64,000 bases of DNA from Aricia agestis (Eukaryota; Arthropoda; Insecta; Lepidoptera; Lycaenidae), in NCBI RefSeq assembly GCF_905147365.1, contig NC_056425.1, positions 2,611,501-2,675,500 of the forward strand, written 5' to 3'. Made by a program: the position numbers and the translations under genes. The notes under the pieces are model-generated. The model worked only from the letters and a program-made list of their open reading frames with translations. It ran no database searches and was not told the origin of the DNA. Numbering within the stretch: position 1 is the first letter of the stretch; every line of letters begins with the position of its first letter. Positions 11,231 through 21,638 of the stretch are shown here, one piece after another.

Positions 11231-11418
11231 TATTAGATTTCTTTTGGTAAATAATTAACACAAAAGTACGGGCACCATTTTATTAGCAGAGCACAAAAAA
11301 TTACAGAGTAAAGTTTTTGACATATTGTCATAGATAATAGATGCAATAATCATACATAGACTAACATAGAGTATTGAACAGATTATGAAGTGGACAAAGT
11401 AAATATAGGTACTCAACA
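11231..11418 (-). repeat. 5' LTR of the copia element
   Basis: 188 bp that matches the 3' LTR at 6697-6884 base for base by eye. It is followed on the plus strand by the target duplication ATTGA. Confidence 0.95.
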
Positions 11419-11712
11419 ATTGAGATTATAATAATGTATTAATATATTTGTTGCGAAATAGTTAGAAACATAGATTTCAAAGTTTACAGTGGTGAGACAA
11501 ATATCACATCTGACTAAATACTATATTATGATGGCTTGATAGATAGAAAATTTAACATATATTATAATATTTTTCACACAAACATAAAATATGGATTGGA
11601 TGTAAGGTTATTACATTATTTGTACAAAGAGGGTAGGCCGGGTGCCATTTTTTTTTTGCAAACCACGTACCCTACATTTTTGCAAAGATTTTGGCACTTA
11701 CTGAAGGGTTAA

Positions 11713-12633
11713 TATTCACACAAGAAACAACACTATAGCAGCCATACTTAAAGTTTGCTTCGTGGAGCCCTTGTAGGGTCTTTGTATTGGGCGCCGGCAG
11801 GGGGGTGCCAGGTGGTGCACTTGCACACCTTGGGAATCTCGAGATCAACAAGAATTATTGAAATAATAAGCCGTCTGTAACACTATTACCATGCCGTACA
11901 AAGATAGTTCGTAATGTTTCGGCACTAAATGTATTCTGTTGACGTAAATAGACTCTGTTGACGTAAAAAGACAGTCACTGTTGTTAAAAAAGTAAAAAGA
12001 AAAGAACAGAAAACTAAAATCTGCACCCCTTGGAAATTATTTCTGACGGCGCCCAAAGCGCGACCAATAAAATAAAATGTTTTTGAAATAGACAATTAAT
12101 TTAAAGACAAAACATTATATTTTGGAGGTCCGTCAAAAATTTCACTTTTAAAAGGGTTCCGCCACCAAAAAAGTTTGAGAAATGCTGAGCAGGTTGGCAA
12201 ACAACGTTTTCCGGATACATTACGTAGTTTAATATAAAAGAATTATTTTCAGTGCTTTGCAGACTCCAACAAAACACGTACACGATTGATTAGGAATACC
12301 AATAACGAATCCAATGTAGCCAAATCTGTAACCAAGCCAATATAGCTAAATCTGTATAGCCAAATCTGTAATATTGGTTTTTGGTTCGTTATTTTCAGTC
12401 AACTCGGGTCGACCGCGAATTCTAAAACTATTTCCATGGAACGTGCTAGAACTGGAATTGTAATGAAAATCAGTTCGTTTTTCAACTTCCCGCTCCAAAC
12501 CAAACAATGTTTGAGTTTCGGAATGAACTGCAAAAAGGTAATTGTTTATGAGTTTCGCTGCCACTGCTGTTGCATATATACGTACAGAAATACATGCTGA
12601 TTGGAAAATATCTCAAAGACGTCACTTTGTAAT
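11713..12633. other. unassigned stretch
   Basis: No gene was recognised. A GC-rich patch at about 11785-11845 (gcgccggcaggggggtgcc) and tcttgacggcgcc-like sequence near 12040 may be worn ends of a hAT-type element, but no clean inverted pair or target duplication was found. Small ORFs on the minus strand lack motifs. Confidence 0.3.
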
Positions 12634-12810
12634 TAATGGCTGGTTTACACGTATTAAGTTGATAAGTAGTTAACTTAATTTTAAGTTGTTAATTGCATGT
12701 AAACACAAAATTTAGTAGAGTAACAAGTTAACATTTAGTAAGTACTAAACTAGATGTCAATTAGAATTTAGTTACTACTTATCTACTTAGTACGTGTAAA
12801 CCAGCCATTA
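12634..12810. mobile_element. M1 MITE, copy 1
   Basis: 177 bp with ~20-bp terminal inverted repeats (TAATGGCTGGTTTACACGTA) and an AT-rich core. The second copy lies at 32333-32525 in the opposite orientation. Terminal TA suggests a Tc1/mariner-type TA target. Confidence 0.8.
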
Positions 12811-12851
12811 GGACCATTTTGACATTTGATATTGTAACATTCTGGCATTGA

Positions 12852-12998
12852 CTGTGGAACGAACTGTCACCAGCAGTATTTCCGGACCAATGCGACCTGC
12901 AAACCTTCAAGAACGTACCTGCAGCTCTTCTGTCCATGGGCGACGGTAGTTGCTTTCCATCTGGTGACACGTTTGCTCGTTTGCCCCTTATTTTAAAA
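12852..12998 (+). pseudogene. LINE-B reverse transcriptase 3' end fragment
   Basis: The stretch encodes WNELSPAVFPDQCDLQTF, the typical extreme C-terminus of jockey-like reverse transcriptases. It then runs into the same ~90-bp 3' UTR (cctgcagctcttctg to tttgccccttatttt) that ends SINE-C. The copy is 5'-truncated. Confidence 0.7.
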
Positions 12999-13094
12999 AT
13001 AAAAAATTGACTGGCTGGATTTATACGCGCGTTTTGGCCGACCCACTGCGAGATCGCAGTTTTCGTTTTTTTTTTATCGCAAAATTATCATAAA

Positions 13095-13302
13095 TCTTAT
13101 ATCTTTAACGAGCAATTACATTTTCTAAAAATGATTCCTAGCTAGATCGATATAATCTCCGAATCGGCTCCAACGATTTTCATGAAATTTAGTATACAGG
13201 GGGTTTCGGGGGCGGTAAATCGATCTAGCTAGGAATCATTTTTAGAAAATGTAATTATTCGTGATTTATTGAATACCGAGCAAAGCTCGGTCAAACAGCT
13301 AG
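13095..13302 (+). mobile_element. HEL-2 Helitron-like element, rearranged copy
   Basis: The 5' end is TCTTATATC after an A. The 3' end has the hairpin CCGAGCAAAGCTCGG, eight bases, then CTAG before T. These are Helitron end rules, with no target duplication. Uniquely, this copy holds an internal inverted repeat of ~37 bp around attcctagctagatcgat, replacing the usual 5' sequence. Confidence 0.75.
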
Positions 13303-13805
13303 TTATAATAATATAGGATTGACAATCACGCCGATAAATAATAATTTAAAAAATCCTCTCATCATTTATTTGTCTTAATTTTTCCTATTATTTGTACTTA
13401 CTCCATATAACAAGACTTTATGCTCTCTTTCTTTTGTTTCTTCATACTACCGACGTGTTGTTCTTGCTCATTTCTAGTCGAAAGTAATACGCACTCTAGC
13501 TGAAATATGGCCTAAATCTTTGTTCACCGAGTCAATCCTTTGGATGTATCTTGTATTTAAATAAGAAAACTTTTATAATATATTCTATGTATTCAGTTTT
13601 GACGGCAACACTTGCAATTAGTGTTTAATATAATATTATGTAAAAATGGGATTTGAAAAAAATTGCCTACCTAGCATTTTTATCACCTCTATCATACGTC
13701 TAGTCGCACACACACAAACACCGTGCCGAAGTCTGGCTACTGTAGGGGGTATTAGTTTTTTTTCCTAACGGAATTTGTTGATTCGGTCGCCGCCATGCTA
13801 TACTT
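13303..13805. other. unassigned stretch
   Basis: AT-rich DNA with no recognised gene or repeat. Confidence 0.3.
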
Positions 13806-13877
13806 TTCATCCCGGAAAAGTATACGGTTCCCGCGCGATAAACCAATTCTCGTATCGGAGTTGCGGGCTTCATCTAG
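13806..13877 (+). mobile_element. HEL-1 Helitron-like element, 3' fragment
   Basis: tcatcccggaaaagt, acggttcccgcgcgataaac and gttgcgggcttcatCTAG match the HEL-1 3' end. The hairpin is degraded and the 5' half is missing. Confidence 0.7.
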
Positions 13878-13897
13878 TCATTACATGTTACGATTGC

Positions 13898-14220
13898 CAG
13901 GGCCGATTTTAGCATTACCAGCGCCCTGGGCGAAATTTCTTCGGCGCCCAGGGGGGTGAGCCAAAATCTTTTCGTTTCCGCTTCGTTATAGAATCGCCGA
14001 TGAAAATGTATGGAATTGACATAAGCGTTCGTTAATATGACGTTGACGTTCGACTCGTATTATGTCAATTCCATACATTTTGATCGGCGATTCTATAACG
14101 AAGCGAAAACGAAAAAGTTTCGGCTAAACGGCCAGGGTGCTGATCGTGCTGGAAAAATTTGGCGCCCCTTTTTATCCGGCGCCCTAGGCGGATGCCCAGC
14201 GTCGCCTAACGCCGCTACTG
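13898..14220. mobile_element. hAT-like nonautonomous element
   Basis: The element starts CAGGGCCG and ends CGCTACTG, with GC-rich subterminal sequence. It is flanked by an 8-bp near-repeat, ACGATTGC (13890-13897) and ACAATTGC (14221-14228). Eight-bp duplications and CAG...CTG ends fit hAT. Inside, ~52-bp inverted arms at 13974-14025 and 14056-14108 form a strong hairpin. Confidence 0.75.
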
Positions 14221-14275
14221 ACAATTGCTTCTGATCTCATGGTATAGCGGCCAACCCGCTCGTTCGCGCGGCTAT

Positions 14276-14501
14276 AAATAATAATAATAATATCTATGGA
14301 CGCTTCACACTACGTCAGTCTGGCCCCGTGGTAAGTACCTGAAGGACTTGTGTTACGGGTACCAGACAACGGAAATATATTTAATACTTTTATACTATAC
14401 ATATATTATTTAATTTTTTTTTATTATATCATACACATATTTAATACAAATCCAGACCCACACTCAACCAACTGCAACCAATTAAGCCACAGAGGTCGTC
14501 A
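14276..14501 (-). mobile_element. SINE-A, degraded head
   Basis: The body matches SINE-A (tctatggacgcttcacac, gtaccagacaacggaaat) and the outer head gccacagaggtcgtc remains at the right end. The B-box region is replaced by unrelated sequence. Orientation is minus. Confidence 0.75.
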
Positions 14502-14833
14502 TATAAATCGAACCAGAATTGATTTCTTCATCAATTTACCTAACTTTTTACCCTTTTATGTAACATTTTCTGTTGACCAAACTGCAAATAAATCTACTCG
14601 ACCCTTTAGACATCGAATGAACATCAATCCACACTACTTAAAGATTTGTAGGCGATAAGACGTTTATTGAAATCCTTTTTCTACTCGTTTTATGTGCGAT
14701 TTATGGGTACGATCCACCGCTTACACTCCTAAGCCGACGATTACTGAACTAACATTTGTAAAAGTATTACTGCGCTAGACGTCGAGACTCCGCAATCGGA
14801 AAGAATTCCTTGGGAACCGTATGTACCATAAAA
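14502..14833. other. unassigned stretch
   Basis: No gene or repeat was recognised. The ORF at 14350-14658 begins in SINE sequence and lacks motifs. Confidence 0.3.
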
Positions 14834-15230
14834 TTATACTGTACTCGGCGAAACATGGCCATAGTAAAAGGACTCCTCCTTTTACTATGGCCATGTTTCA
14901 AACAAAATCTCGGCGGTACGAGCCTAGTAGGTACAAGTTACAACTGGCCGAGATTTTGTTGTGTGCCGTACGTGGCGACCGCGACGCATTGATACTATGG
15001 CGCACACATACAAGCCGCGCGCGGTGCCTTTGTATGAAGATAACTTACTTCCCCTCCTTTTACTATGACATGGCGGTAGCGGTCATTGACTCCCTGTCAA
15101 AAACTTGTAATTTTCTATGTACACCGCAATTGACAATGAAGTGTCAGATGTTGTCAATCGCGCCTTTGTATAGAAAATGACAAGTTTTTGACAGGGAGTC
15201 AATGACGTTTCGCCGAGTACAGTACAATAT
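14834..15230. mobile_element. nested foldback element cluster
   Basis: At least three nested or adjacent inverted pairs are visible. Outer arms are tgtactcggcgaaac (14839) and its complement (15208). A perfect ~24-bp hairpin lies at 14847-14896 (gaaacatggccatagtaaaa). An inner pair is tgactccctgtcaaaaactt (~15088) and its complement (~15180-15205). No coding content survives. Confidence 0.7.
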
Positions 15231-15525
15231 ACCTAGCGGAATAGAGCAATAATCTCGAGCTGTCAAACGAAACCGAAATTGATTTACGTCTGTGTGTAAA
15301 AATATGTGTACGTATACACTTCCACAAGCCTCTTTCTTAGAGATTAAAATGTGAACGTGCCGATAAGTGCCACCTGGACGTCAAAAAAAAGAGTCATGTA
15401 TCACCACAGAATAGATAGTACAAGGTATCACATTAATTATTCACACGTCTCTTTTTACCACGCAGTGTTACTGATAGTGACATCTCGCTTGCTCAGGCCT
15501 TTGTTTCTCTGTTCCGCTAGGTATA

Positions 15526-15709
15526 TCTTATATATTTAAACGAGCAATTCTTGTATATATATAATTGGAATCTCGGAATCGGCTCCAACGATTTTCATGA
15601 AATTTAGTATATAGGGGGTATAAATCGATATAGCTAGAAATCATTTTTAGAAAATGTCATTTTATTCGTGTTTTATCGAATACCGAGCAAAGCTCGGTCA
15701 AATAGCTAG
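15526..15709 (+). mobile_element. HEL-2 Helitron-like element, full-length
   Basis: 184 bp with 5' TC after A, a hairpin at ~15682-15696, eight bases, then CTAG before T. It matches the copies at 13095 and 26410. Confidence 0.8.
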
Positions 15710-15728
15710 TTAACTTTATGGTATGTAT

Positions 15729-15766
15729 CGTCACAGACACAGACACACACACACACACACACACAT
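15729..15766. repeat. CA microsatellite
   Basis: An (AC)n tract with early cacaga interruptions. Confidence 0.95.
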
Positions 15767-16267
15767 ATACCTAAAATATAGTCAATTAAGCTTATTTTCC
15801 TATTTTACTTTGTAAATTAGTATGTAGTTTTTGTTTATTTACTTTTTTCCTTTACTTTTGTTTTGTAATTTAGTATGTAAGTCTCTTTTATAAAAGTTGA
15901 TAAAAGTATTGTATTAATAGCCTAGTCACCTGATACAGGCGTGAGCTTACTAGGTGACTATGTGTTCTACTCAATTAGTGTAATTTAAGTTGGAAATAAA
16001 CATTTATTTATTATTTTAAACATATTTAACTCAAGTCAGGATACGTGACCTGATCGAAAAACCCTGAGTCGGGAGAGTAGAGTGATAGAGTCGAGTGCCT
16101 AAAATTAGGCCTTTAGCTATTGTGGAATTCATATTACTTTCCTCCTAATAATATTATAAACCTTTCCTGAACTTCAACGAATATTTCAAGACTAAAATCA
16201 AGCAGTGTTTTAGCGAGACTAACAAAATTGAAATTTATTTTCTACTAAATGACGCCAAATAGCTTTA
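15767..16267. other. unassigned AT-rich stretch
   Basis: An aataaacatttattta signal-like tract occurs near 15997, possibly the 3' end of an old retroelement. A short hairpin (tagtcacctgatac/actaggtgacta) lies near 15922-15960. No gene was recognised. Confidence 0.3.
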
Positions 16268-16489
16268 TCCACATTGTGCCTTTTTCTGTTCATCAAGGGC
16301 ATGCCTTATAGCGCTGTCAACAGCGAACGTGAGGCATGCCCGTGACGCGCGGTGAAATCGTAGCGCGCGCTATGACACTTTTCTTTCAACGCGGGTGGAT
16401 TTTGACGCGCGTCACGGGCATGCCTCACGTTCGCTGTTGACAGCGCTATAAGGCATGCCCTTGATGATCAAGAAAAGGTACAATGTGGA
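16268..16489. mobile_element. foldback MITE with ~83-bp arms
   Basis: Arms at 16268-16351 and 16406-16489 are nearly perfect inverted copies (tccacattgtgcc, atcaagggcatgcctt, agcgctgtcaacagcg) around a ~55-bp loop. A diverged half-copy occurs at about 25300-25370. Confidence 0.85.
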
Positions 16490-16504
16490 CAGTCAATAAC
16501 TCCT

Positions 16505-16670
16505 ATGAGTTGTCGGCGTTCGTTTATCGCGGGAGTAAAAAAGTATCCTAATATGTCCTTTCTCTGAACTTAAAGTATCACTTCACCTTTCAGCAAAATC
16601 GATTCATCGATTGAGCGTGAAGATGAGGTAACAGACAAACAAACTTTCGCATAATATACCGATATTATAT
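16505..16670 (-). mobile_element. HEL-1 Helitron-like element, diverged
   Basis: In minus orientation, cgttcgtttatcgcgggag, aaaagtatcctaatatgtcc, agcaaaatcgattca and gtaacagacaaacaaac match HEL-1. The M2 element at 16671 has entered its 5' end. Confidence 0.55.
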
Positions 16671-16928
16671 ACAGTTTGTAACAAAAATAAGTGATAATAC
16701 TTTAGGGTGTGTACGTGTTCCTTGTAGAGAGTTCACAGTGAAAGTAGCAGCGCTGAAAGACGAAATTTTTTTTCACTTTTGTATGGGCAAGGGCCCGAGC
16801 GTCACGAGTTTCCCCATACAAAAGTGAAAAACAATGGTCTTACAACACTGCTACTATCACAGTGAACTCTCTACAAGGAACACGTACACACCCTCAAGTA
16901 TTATCACTTATTTTTGTTACACTCTGTA
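16671..16928. mobile_element. M2 MITE, copy 1
   Basis: Ends ACAGTTTGTAACAAAAATA and its complement enclose an almost completely palindromic ~258 bp (ttcacagtgaaagtagcag, cttttgtatgggcaag). Flanking TA suggests a TA target. Other copies are at 26744, 29584, 57235 and 58456. Confidence 0.85.
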
Positions 16929-17208
16929 TATCGGTAGTATATTTACATAGAAGATTATACTATTCGTACATGTAAACAGTATCTAGTTTAGTACTACACA
17001 GTACACAGATAAAGTTTAATATTCAAATCTCATAAGCAGGAAACAATTACTTTGACAGAGCGAGGAACTTGCAACATTTCATTTACCGTAACTTTGTGCT
17101 ACAACAATCTAGATTTCTAGACAATAGGTTACAATTTAGGTCTTTCATTAAGAAAGTGACATGGAACTATGGAGATTGCATCCAGCTTAGGTACCTACTC
17201 CTTATCCA

Positions 17209-17396
17209 TTCTATGCGAAAGTGTATCTGATTGTTACCTCTTCACGCCCAAACCTCTAAACGGATTTTGCTGAAATTTGGTATAAGGATACATTGAGTCC
17301 TGGGAAAGGACATAGAATAGTTTTTATTCCGGATAAATACACGGTTCCCGCGCCATAAACGAATTTATGCGCAACGGAGTTGCAGGCGTCATCTAG
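17209..17396 (+). mobile_element. HEL-1 Helitron-like element, near full-length
   Basis: It runs from atgcgaaagtgtatctg to the hairpin GCAACGGAGTTGC and CTAG at 17393-17396. Its 3' end lies only four bases from the tail of the LINE that follows. Confidence 0.75.
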
Positions 17397-17691
17397 CTTA
17401 TTTATTTTATTTATTTATTTATTTATTTTATTTATTTTTCCTCACAAATAGTCTTAAGAGCTAGATAACATTTTTAATCAGACCTATGTATGTGCTATGA
17501 CACATACATAGGTCTGTGAGGAGCTGGTGTTTGTGTTAGGCCAAAGCCTGTGGTACAAATCACCAGGTCCCCAACCTCGGACAATACAGTGAGACAAATC
17601 AATAGTTACGGATACGGAATTATTAGAGACAAAGGAAAAAAAACATACATAATGATAAAAGATAGACAAACAAGTAAAACTAAATTAACAA

Positions 17692-20601
17692 CTAGTTATT
17701 AATGTGAATTAAATTTTCGGTACTTTTGTAATTTAACTTTTGCAACCAATCCATGACTGTAAATTTACATTTAGTTTTGTTTACAGGATATATGGTTAAG
17801 ATCCGATTTAAATTGTTGTAAAGTTTGGGTCCAAGGCAACAGAAAATTTTTTGGGCAAAGGTGGTTTTATATAGAGGCACATGACAAACTCTATCTCTTC
17901 GACGGATTTGTAGATTTGGATTAAAAGTTACAAGTGGGTGTTGTTTTATAATAACTTTTAATATAAAGAGTTGACGGACCGTTAATACCTTCTATTTCAA
18001 ATAGAGGTCGTTAGTTGGATGGTAATATGGAAGGAACAGGGTTACTTTCAGAAGTGACCTCTGGGCTCGCTCGAGTTTTAGAAGGGAAGTTTTGCACACG
18101 CCACCCCATGAAGTAATGCAGTATTCCAATTGAGACTGACATAGCGCGTAGTATACTGTTTTAATTACAGATTTTGGAGCAACTTGTCTTAGGCCTTTAA
18201 AAACAGCTATTAAACGACGTATCCTTGTCACTAATAGGTTGATATGGTCATTAAATTTCAGATTTTTGTCTATGATCACACCCAGGTATTTTGTGGCTTC
18301 GATATGTTTAAGAAAAGGACATTGACAACATTTATCGTACGGGTTTGAGCATGAGTGCGAGACTAAACGCAGGCGAGAATCTGACTTATCATTAGGTCTG
18401 ATGGAAAAGGTTATGTAGTTTGATTTTTCGACATTCAAGGTAAGTATATTATTATTTAGCCATTTGGTCACAGTGTCTATCCCACTTTGAGCATTTGCAA
18501 ATGCTTAATGCCAAGAAGAACCACTAAAGAGAAGTGCCGTATCATCGGCAAAAGTAACAATTTCTGCATCAGGGAGCTTAATTTGGCATAGATCGTTTAT
18601 ATAGATCAAAAACAAGGTTGGACCTATAATGCTTCCCTAAGGCACCCCAAATGTTACCGGAACTTCTTTACTTATAACGTTTCCGATCTTTACGTATTGA
18701 GTTCTGTCCGTGAGGTAGTCTTTCATTAGTTTGAGCTGAATGTCCCTGATGCCAATACGTTCAAGTTTGTTCACTAAAATAGGGACAGAAACAGTGTCAA
18801 ACGCTTTTGCTAAATCAAAGAACACGCCTATAACTTTCATTTTGGAATCTAACTTAGTAGAAATATAATTAGGTAGTTAGTTCTAAGACAGCGTCTGATG
18901 TTGAACGTTTTGATCTAAAGCCAAACTGTGATAGGGATAATAGATTTTTATTTTCCAAATATGTAACTAGTCTCTTGTTTATAATGCGTTCCAGAATTTT
19001 TGAGAGAGTGGGAAGAATAGAAATCGGCCTATAATTGGTTATATTGCCTCTGTCACCGTTTTTGTAGATCGGTTGTACTCTCGACTTCTTATATATTTTC
19101 GGAAACACCCCGGTTGAGAGAGACAGATTACGAGTACACACATAAGTTATTGGTGTCCTTAGTACGTCGCTATTCATTTTCACTATTCTGCTAGAAATCA
19201 TATCTAATCCAACGGAGCAGTCGTTCCTTATATTAGATATAAACCTCTCAACTTCGTCTTCATTGGTTGGAAGAAGAAAGAAAGAGTCACAAGTCGGATT
19301 CTGAGTAACTGATTCTGCTAGAGGGTTCTTATTAACAATTTTTTCGGCTAAATTCTTTCCGACATTAGCAAAATAACTATTTATGTCATCTACTGCTTTT
19401 TGGGGCTGATCAGTATCTATTAGCTCCAGAGGATAGTCTTGAGGTTTCTTAGAGTAGGTAATTTCTTTAACAACGTTCCAAATTTTTTTAGGATTTTTTC
19501 CGGCGTTTGTAAATTGTGTTTCCTCGTAGTCTTTTTTAAGTTTTTTTAATAGCTTGGAGCAGAAAGATCGATATCTGTTATATGTTGCTTTAGCTACGTC
19601 ATTGTCCGGATACTTTTTTATTTTTAGGTACAGTCTATCACGATTTCTTATACATCTCAGAATCCCAGGAGTAATCCAAGGTTTGAGTATTGTATTCCTA
19701 TTTGATACTATTACTTCACTAGAATTATTTTGAATAGCCGTGTAAAGTGTGTTGTTGACAAAATTTGCAGCCTCATTTGCGTCATCGATTGAATACAGTA
19801 GAGTTAAGTCAAATTTCTTAAGGTCTCTATTTATGCTATCGTAATCTAATTGTTTTACTTTCTTAATAGGTTTCGTTTTTGGAAGGCTAGCTAAATATAA
19901 GGCCACACTAAAATGATCCGTTAATGTTGTTGGGAGTATAATACAAAGAGCATCTTGTTTGGTCTTTAAAAAAGTATGGTCTAGGCAAGTTTTATTATGT
20001 GTAGGCCATGTATAGGCCGGTAATAAACCGTGAAAAGCTAATCTAAATACGCACAGTGATTAGAGTCTCGGCTGTCATTGGCTGTATCAATATTAATATC
20101 ACCCATGATTATGATATTTCGTTTTTCGGAACATTTCAGTAAGATTTTATTAAGAGATTGTAGGAATTTTTCAATATCTTTATATCCCGGTGGTCTATAA
20201 ATAGCCAATGCGACTGTATCCTCGTTGATGGTGATCATTAGGCAGTTCGCGTTCTCTATTAAAGGTTCCTCTACTGTCATTAAAAGGTTACTTCTGTAGT
20301 ACACTACCACACCTTCATTCTGGGTCAAGTTATTGGTGGAAGCGATGCTTTTATATCCATGGAGAACAGGTGAGTTACTAGAAGATGAGAGCCAGCATTC
20401 CGTTAGAATAATACAATCCCATTCTACCTTAGACATTGACAGAATAGGCAGAAGACCTGTCAGATTACATTTTAAACTCCTAATATTCTGATGGAACATT
20501 TTGAGAACCTTTTTAGTGTTTGTTATGTATGATGCACAGTCCTCCGCATTACAGGATACTACCGTTTGTGCCACTTTTATTGAGTCGATTTCGGATTGCA
20601 A
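17692..20601 (-). pseudogene. LINE-A ORF2, endonuclease + reverse transcriptase, broken
   Basis: The N-terminal part (20601-20038) is an APE-type endonuclease with FHQNIRSL, TECWL, ALAIYRPPG and IIMGDINID; the TDHF motif follows after a break. The reverse transcriptase shows NYRPISILP, FGFRSKRST, FFDLAKAFDTV, GSIIGPTLFLIY, FADD (catalytic, ~18541) and KYLGVIID, then a thumb/C-terminal region to about 17692. Defects seen: a frameshift with TAG at 20038-20040; a frameshift near 18868; and in-frame stops at about 18640 (within the FGVP-GSII motif), 18507 and 17990. The fold and catalytic residues are recognisable, but the gene cannot make a full protein. Clade assignment within the jockey/CR1 group is by motif feel only. 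Confidence 0.88.
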
Positions 20602-20934
20602 TTGAATTTGTTCACTGAATTTTGTAGATTTAGAAAACAGAGGGTAAGTTTCAAGTACGCGTATAATTCTATAGTATAGTAGTTATGGATTGGTATATAA
20701 TATTGATGACACATACAAATGATTAAATATATAAGTGTATTGTTTGTCTTAATAATTAATCGTTTTTTAAATATAGGCCTGTTACAAAAAAAGTGTTTCT
20801 TTAAAAAAATACATGCAACTTAAAATTATTATAGGGACAGTATGAAAATAACAATCTACTCTGTTTTATAACTAAACATGCAAAAGTAAAATCCAATGTT
20901 ATGCGCAGTCATATATTATTCTTTTCTAACTTCA

Positions 20935-21402
20935 TAACATCCGCTTCGCTTTCAATTCTAATTGGTACAGAATTATTTTTTTTAATGTAAATTCTACCAA
21001 ACGAAGACCATGCGCTAGTGTATTGGTTCTTCTTTTTCACGAGCCAAATAGAACAGGTGTCTCGCCTTAGACGTCAGGAACTCTGCGACATATATAGACT
21101 TGGGGGGTCCATCCAGGTTAAAATGTTTTGTAGAAAGTTGCTGATTTTTATTATTTTTGTTGAAGGTTCTAGTTGCTTTTAGTAGTGAGTTCTTGACAAA
21201 AGTATTCGTAAAGTCAACTATGATGGGTCCAGAATCTTGCTTATTTGACTTTTGCCTATAAATATCACGTATGCTTAAATCATCAATTGGTTGATCAACT
21301 ATTTTACCTAAGGTCTTTACTGTGCTTATGAGTTTGTCTATATTTTCTCCTTGAGTTTTTGGTATATCGCGTATTTCAATGGTTGCATTGCGAGCAGACT
21401 TA
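20935..21402 (-). pseudogene. LINE-A ORF1 remnant
   Basis: The minus strand encodes ARNATIEIRDIPKTQGENI and later YVAEFLTSKARHLFYLARE. After a one-base frameshift near 21030 it continues SAWSSFGRIYIKK. This matches the central-to-C-terminal part of LINE ORF1 proteins (RNA-binding, RNP formation). No start codon context remains. Confidence 0.65.
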
Positions 21403-21405
21403 AAA

Positions 21406-21638
21406 TAATAGAACTAATTTCATTAAGTTATTCTGAATTTGGCAAGTTATTTGATAGTTCAATTAAAATTACTAAACTGAACATTATTAATGATGATAGT
21501 AGTGATTAAACTGAAATTTCCGGAATGACTAATGACTGCGACAATTTATTTAAATTAATAAAATTCAATTGTGATAATGTTCGCATTAATGATATCACTG
21601 AAATAGTATACAAACTAGGGTTATAATTCAATATATAT
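21406..21638. other. unassigned stretch beside LINE-A
   Basis: AT-rich sequence. The plus strand reads FNCDNVRINDITEIVYKLG near 21565-21620, vaguely like a LINE ORF1 motif in the opposite orientation. The support is too weak to call. Confidence 0.25.

Larger units (their letters stand above)
6697..11418 (-). mobile_element. Ty1/copia LTR retrotransposon, structurally intact
   Basis: A 4722-bp element lies on the minus strand. It has two 188-bp LTRs that match throughout by eye and a 5-bp target duplication ATTGA (6692-6696 and 11419-11423). It also has a primer-binding site against initiator tRNA-Met, a purine tract, and one uninterrupted gag-pol ORF with protease, integrase, reverse transcriptase and RNase H in copia order. 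No LTR divergence was seen, so insertion is recent. It sits inside the TTAA-bounded relic. Confidence 0.96.
5919..11712. mobile_element. piggyBac-like relic interrupted by a copia retrotransposon
   Basis: The outer boundaries are TTAA at 5919-5922 and 11709-11712. Inward sequences are CCTTTTAATCCCC on the left and, reading in from the right, CCCTTCAGTAAG. Two copies of ccaagcggccggat lie just inside the left end. A TTAA target and C-run ends are piggyBac hallmarks. Without the copia the element is about 1.07 kb and has no transposase ORF. A possible ATG followed by a donor-like gtaagt occurs at 6223-6245. The termini are only loosely inverted, so the assignment is tentative. Confidence 0.4.
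17401..21405 (-). mobile_element. LINE-A, jockey/CR1-like non-LTR retrotransposon, decayed
   Basis: A minus-strand ~4-kb element. It has an ORF1 remnant (20935-21402), an endonuclease-reverse transcriptase ORF2 (17692-20601) and a 3' UTR with an imperfect (TAAA)n tail (plus-strand ttta repeats at 17401-17437). No LTRs are present. Frameshifts and stops make it inactive. The 5' boundary is uncertain. Confidence 0.85.
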
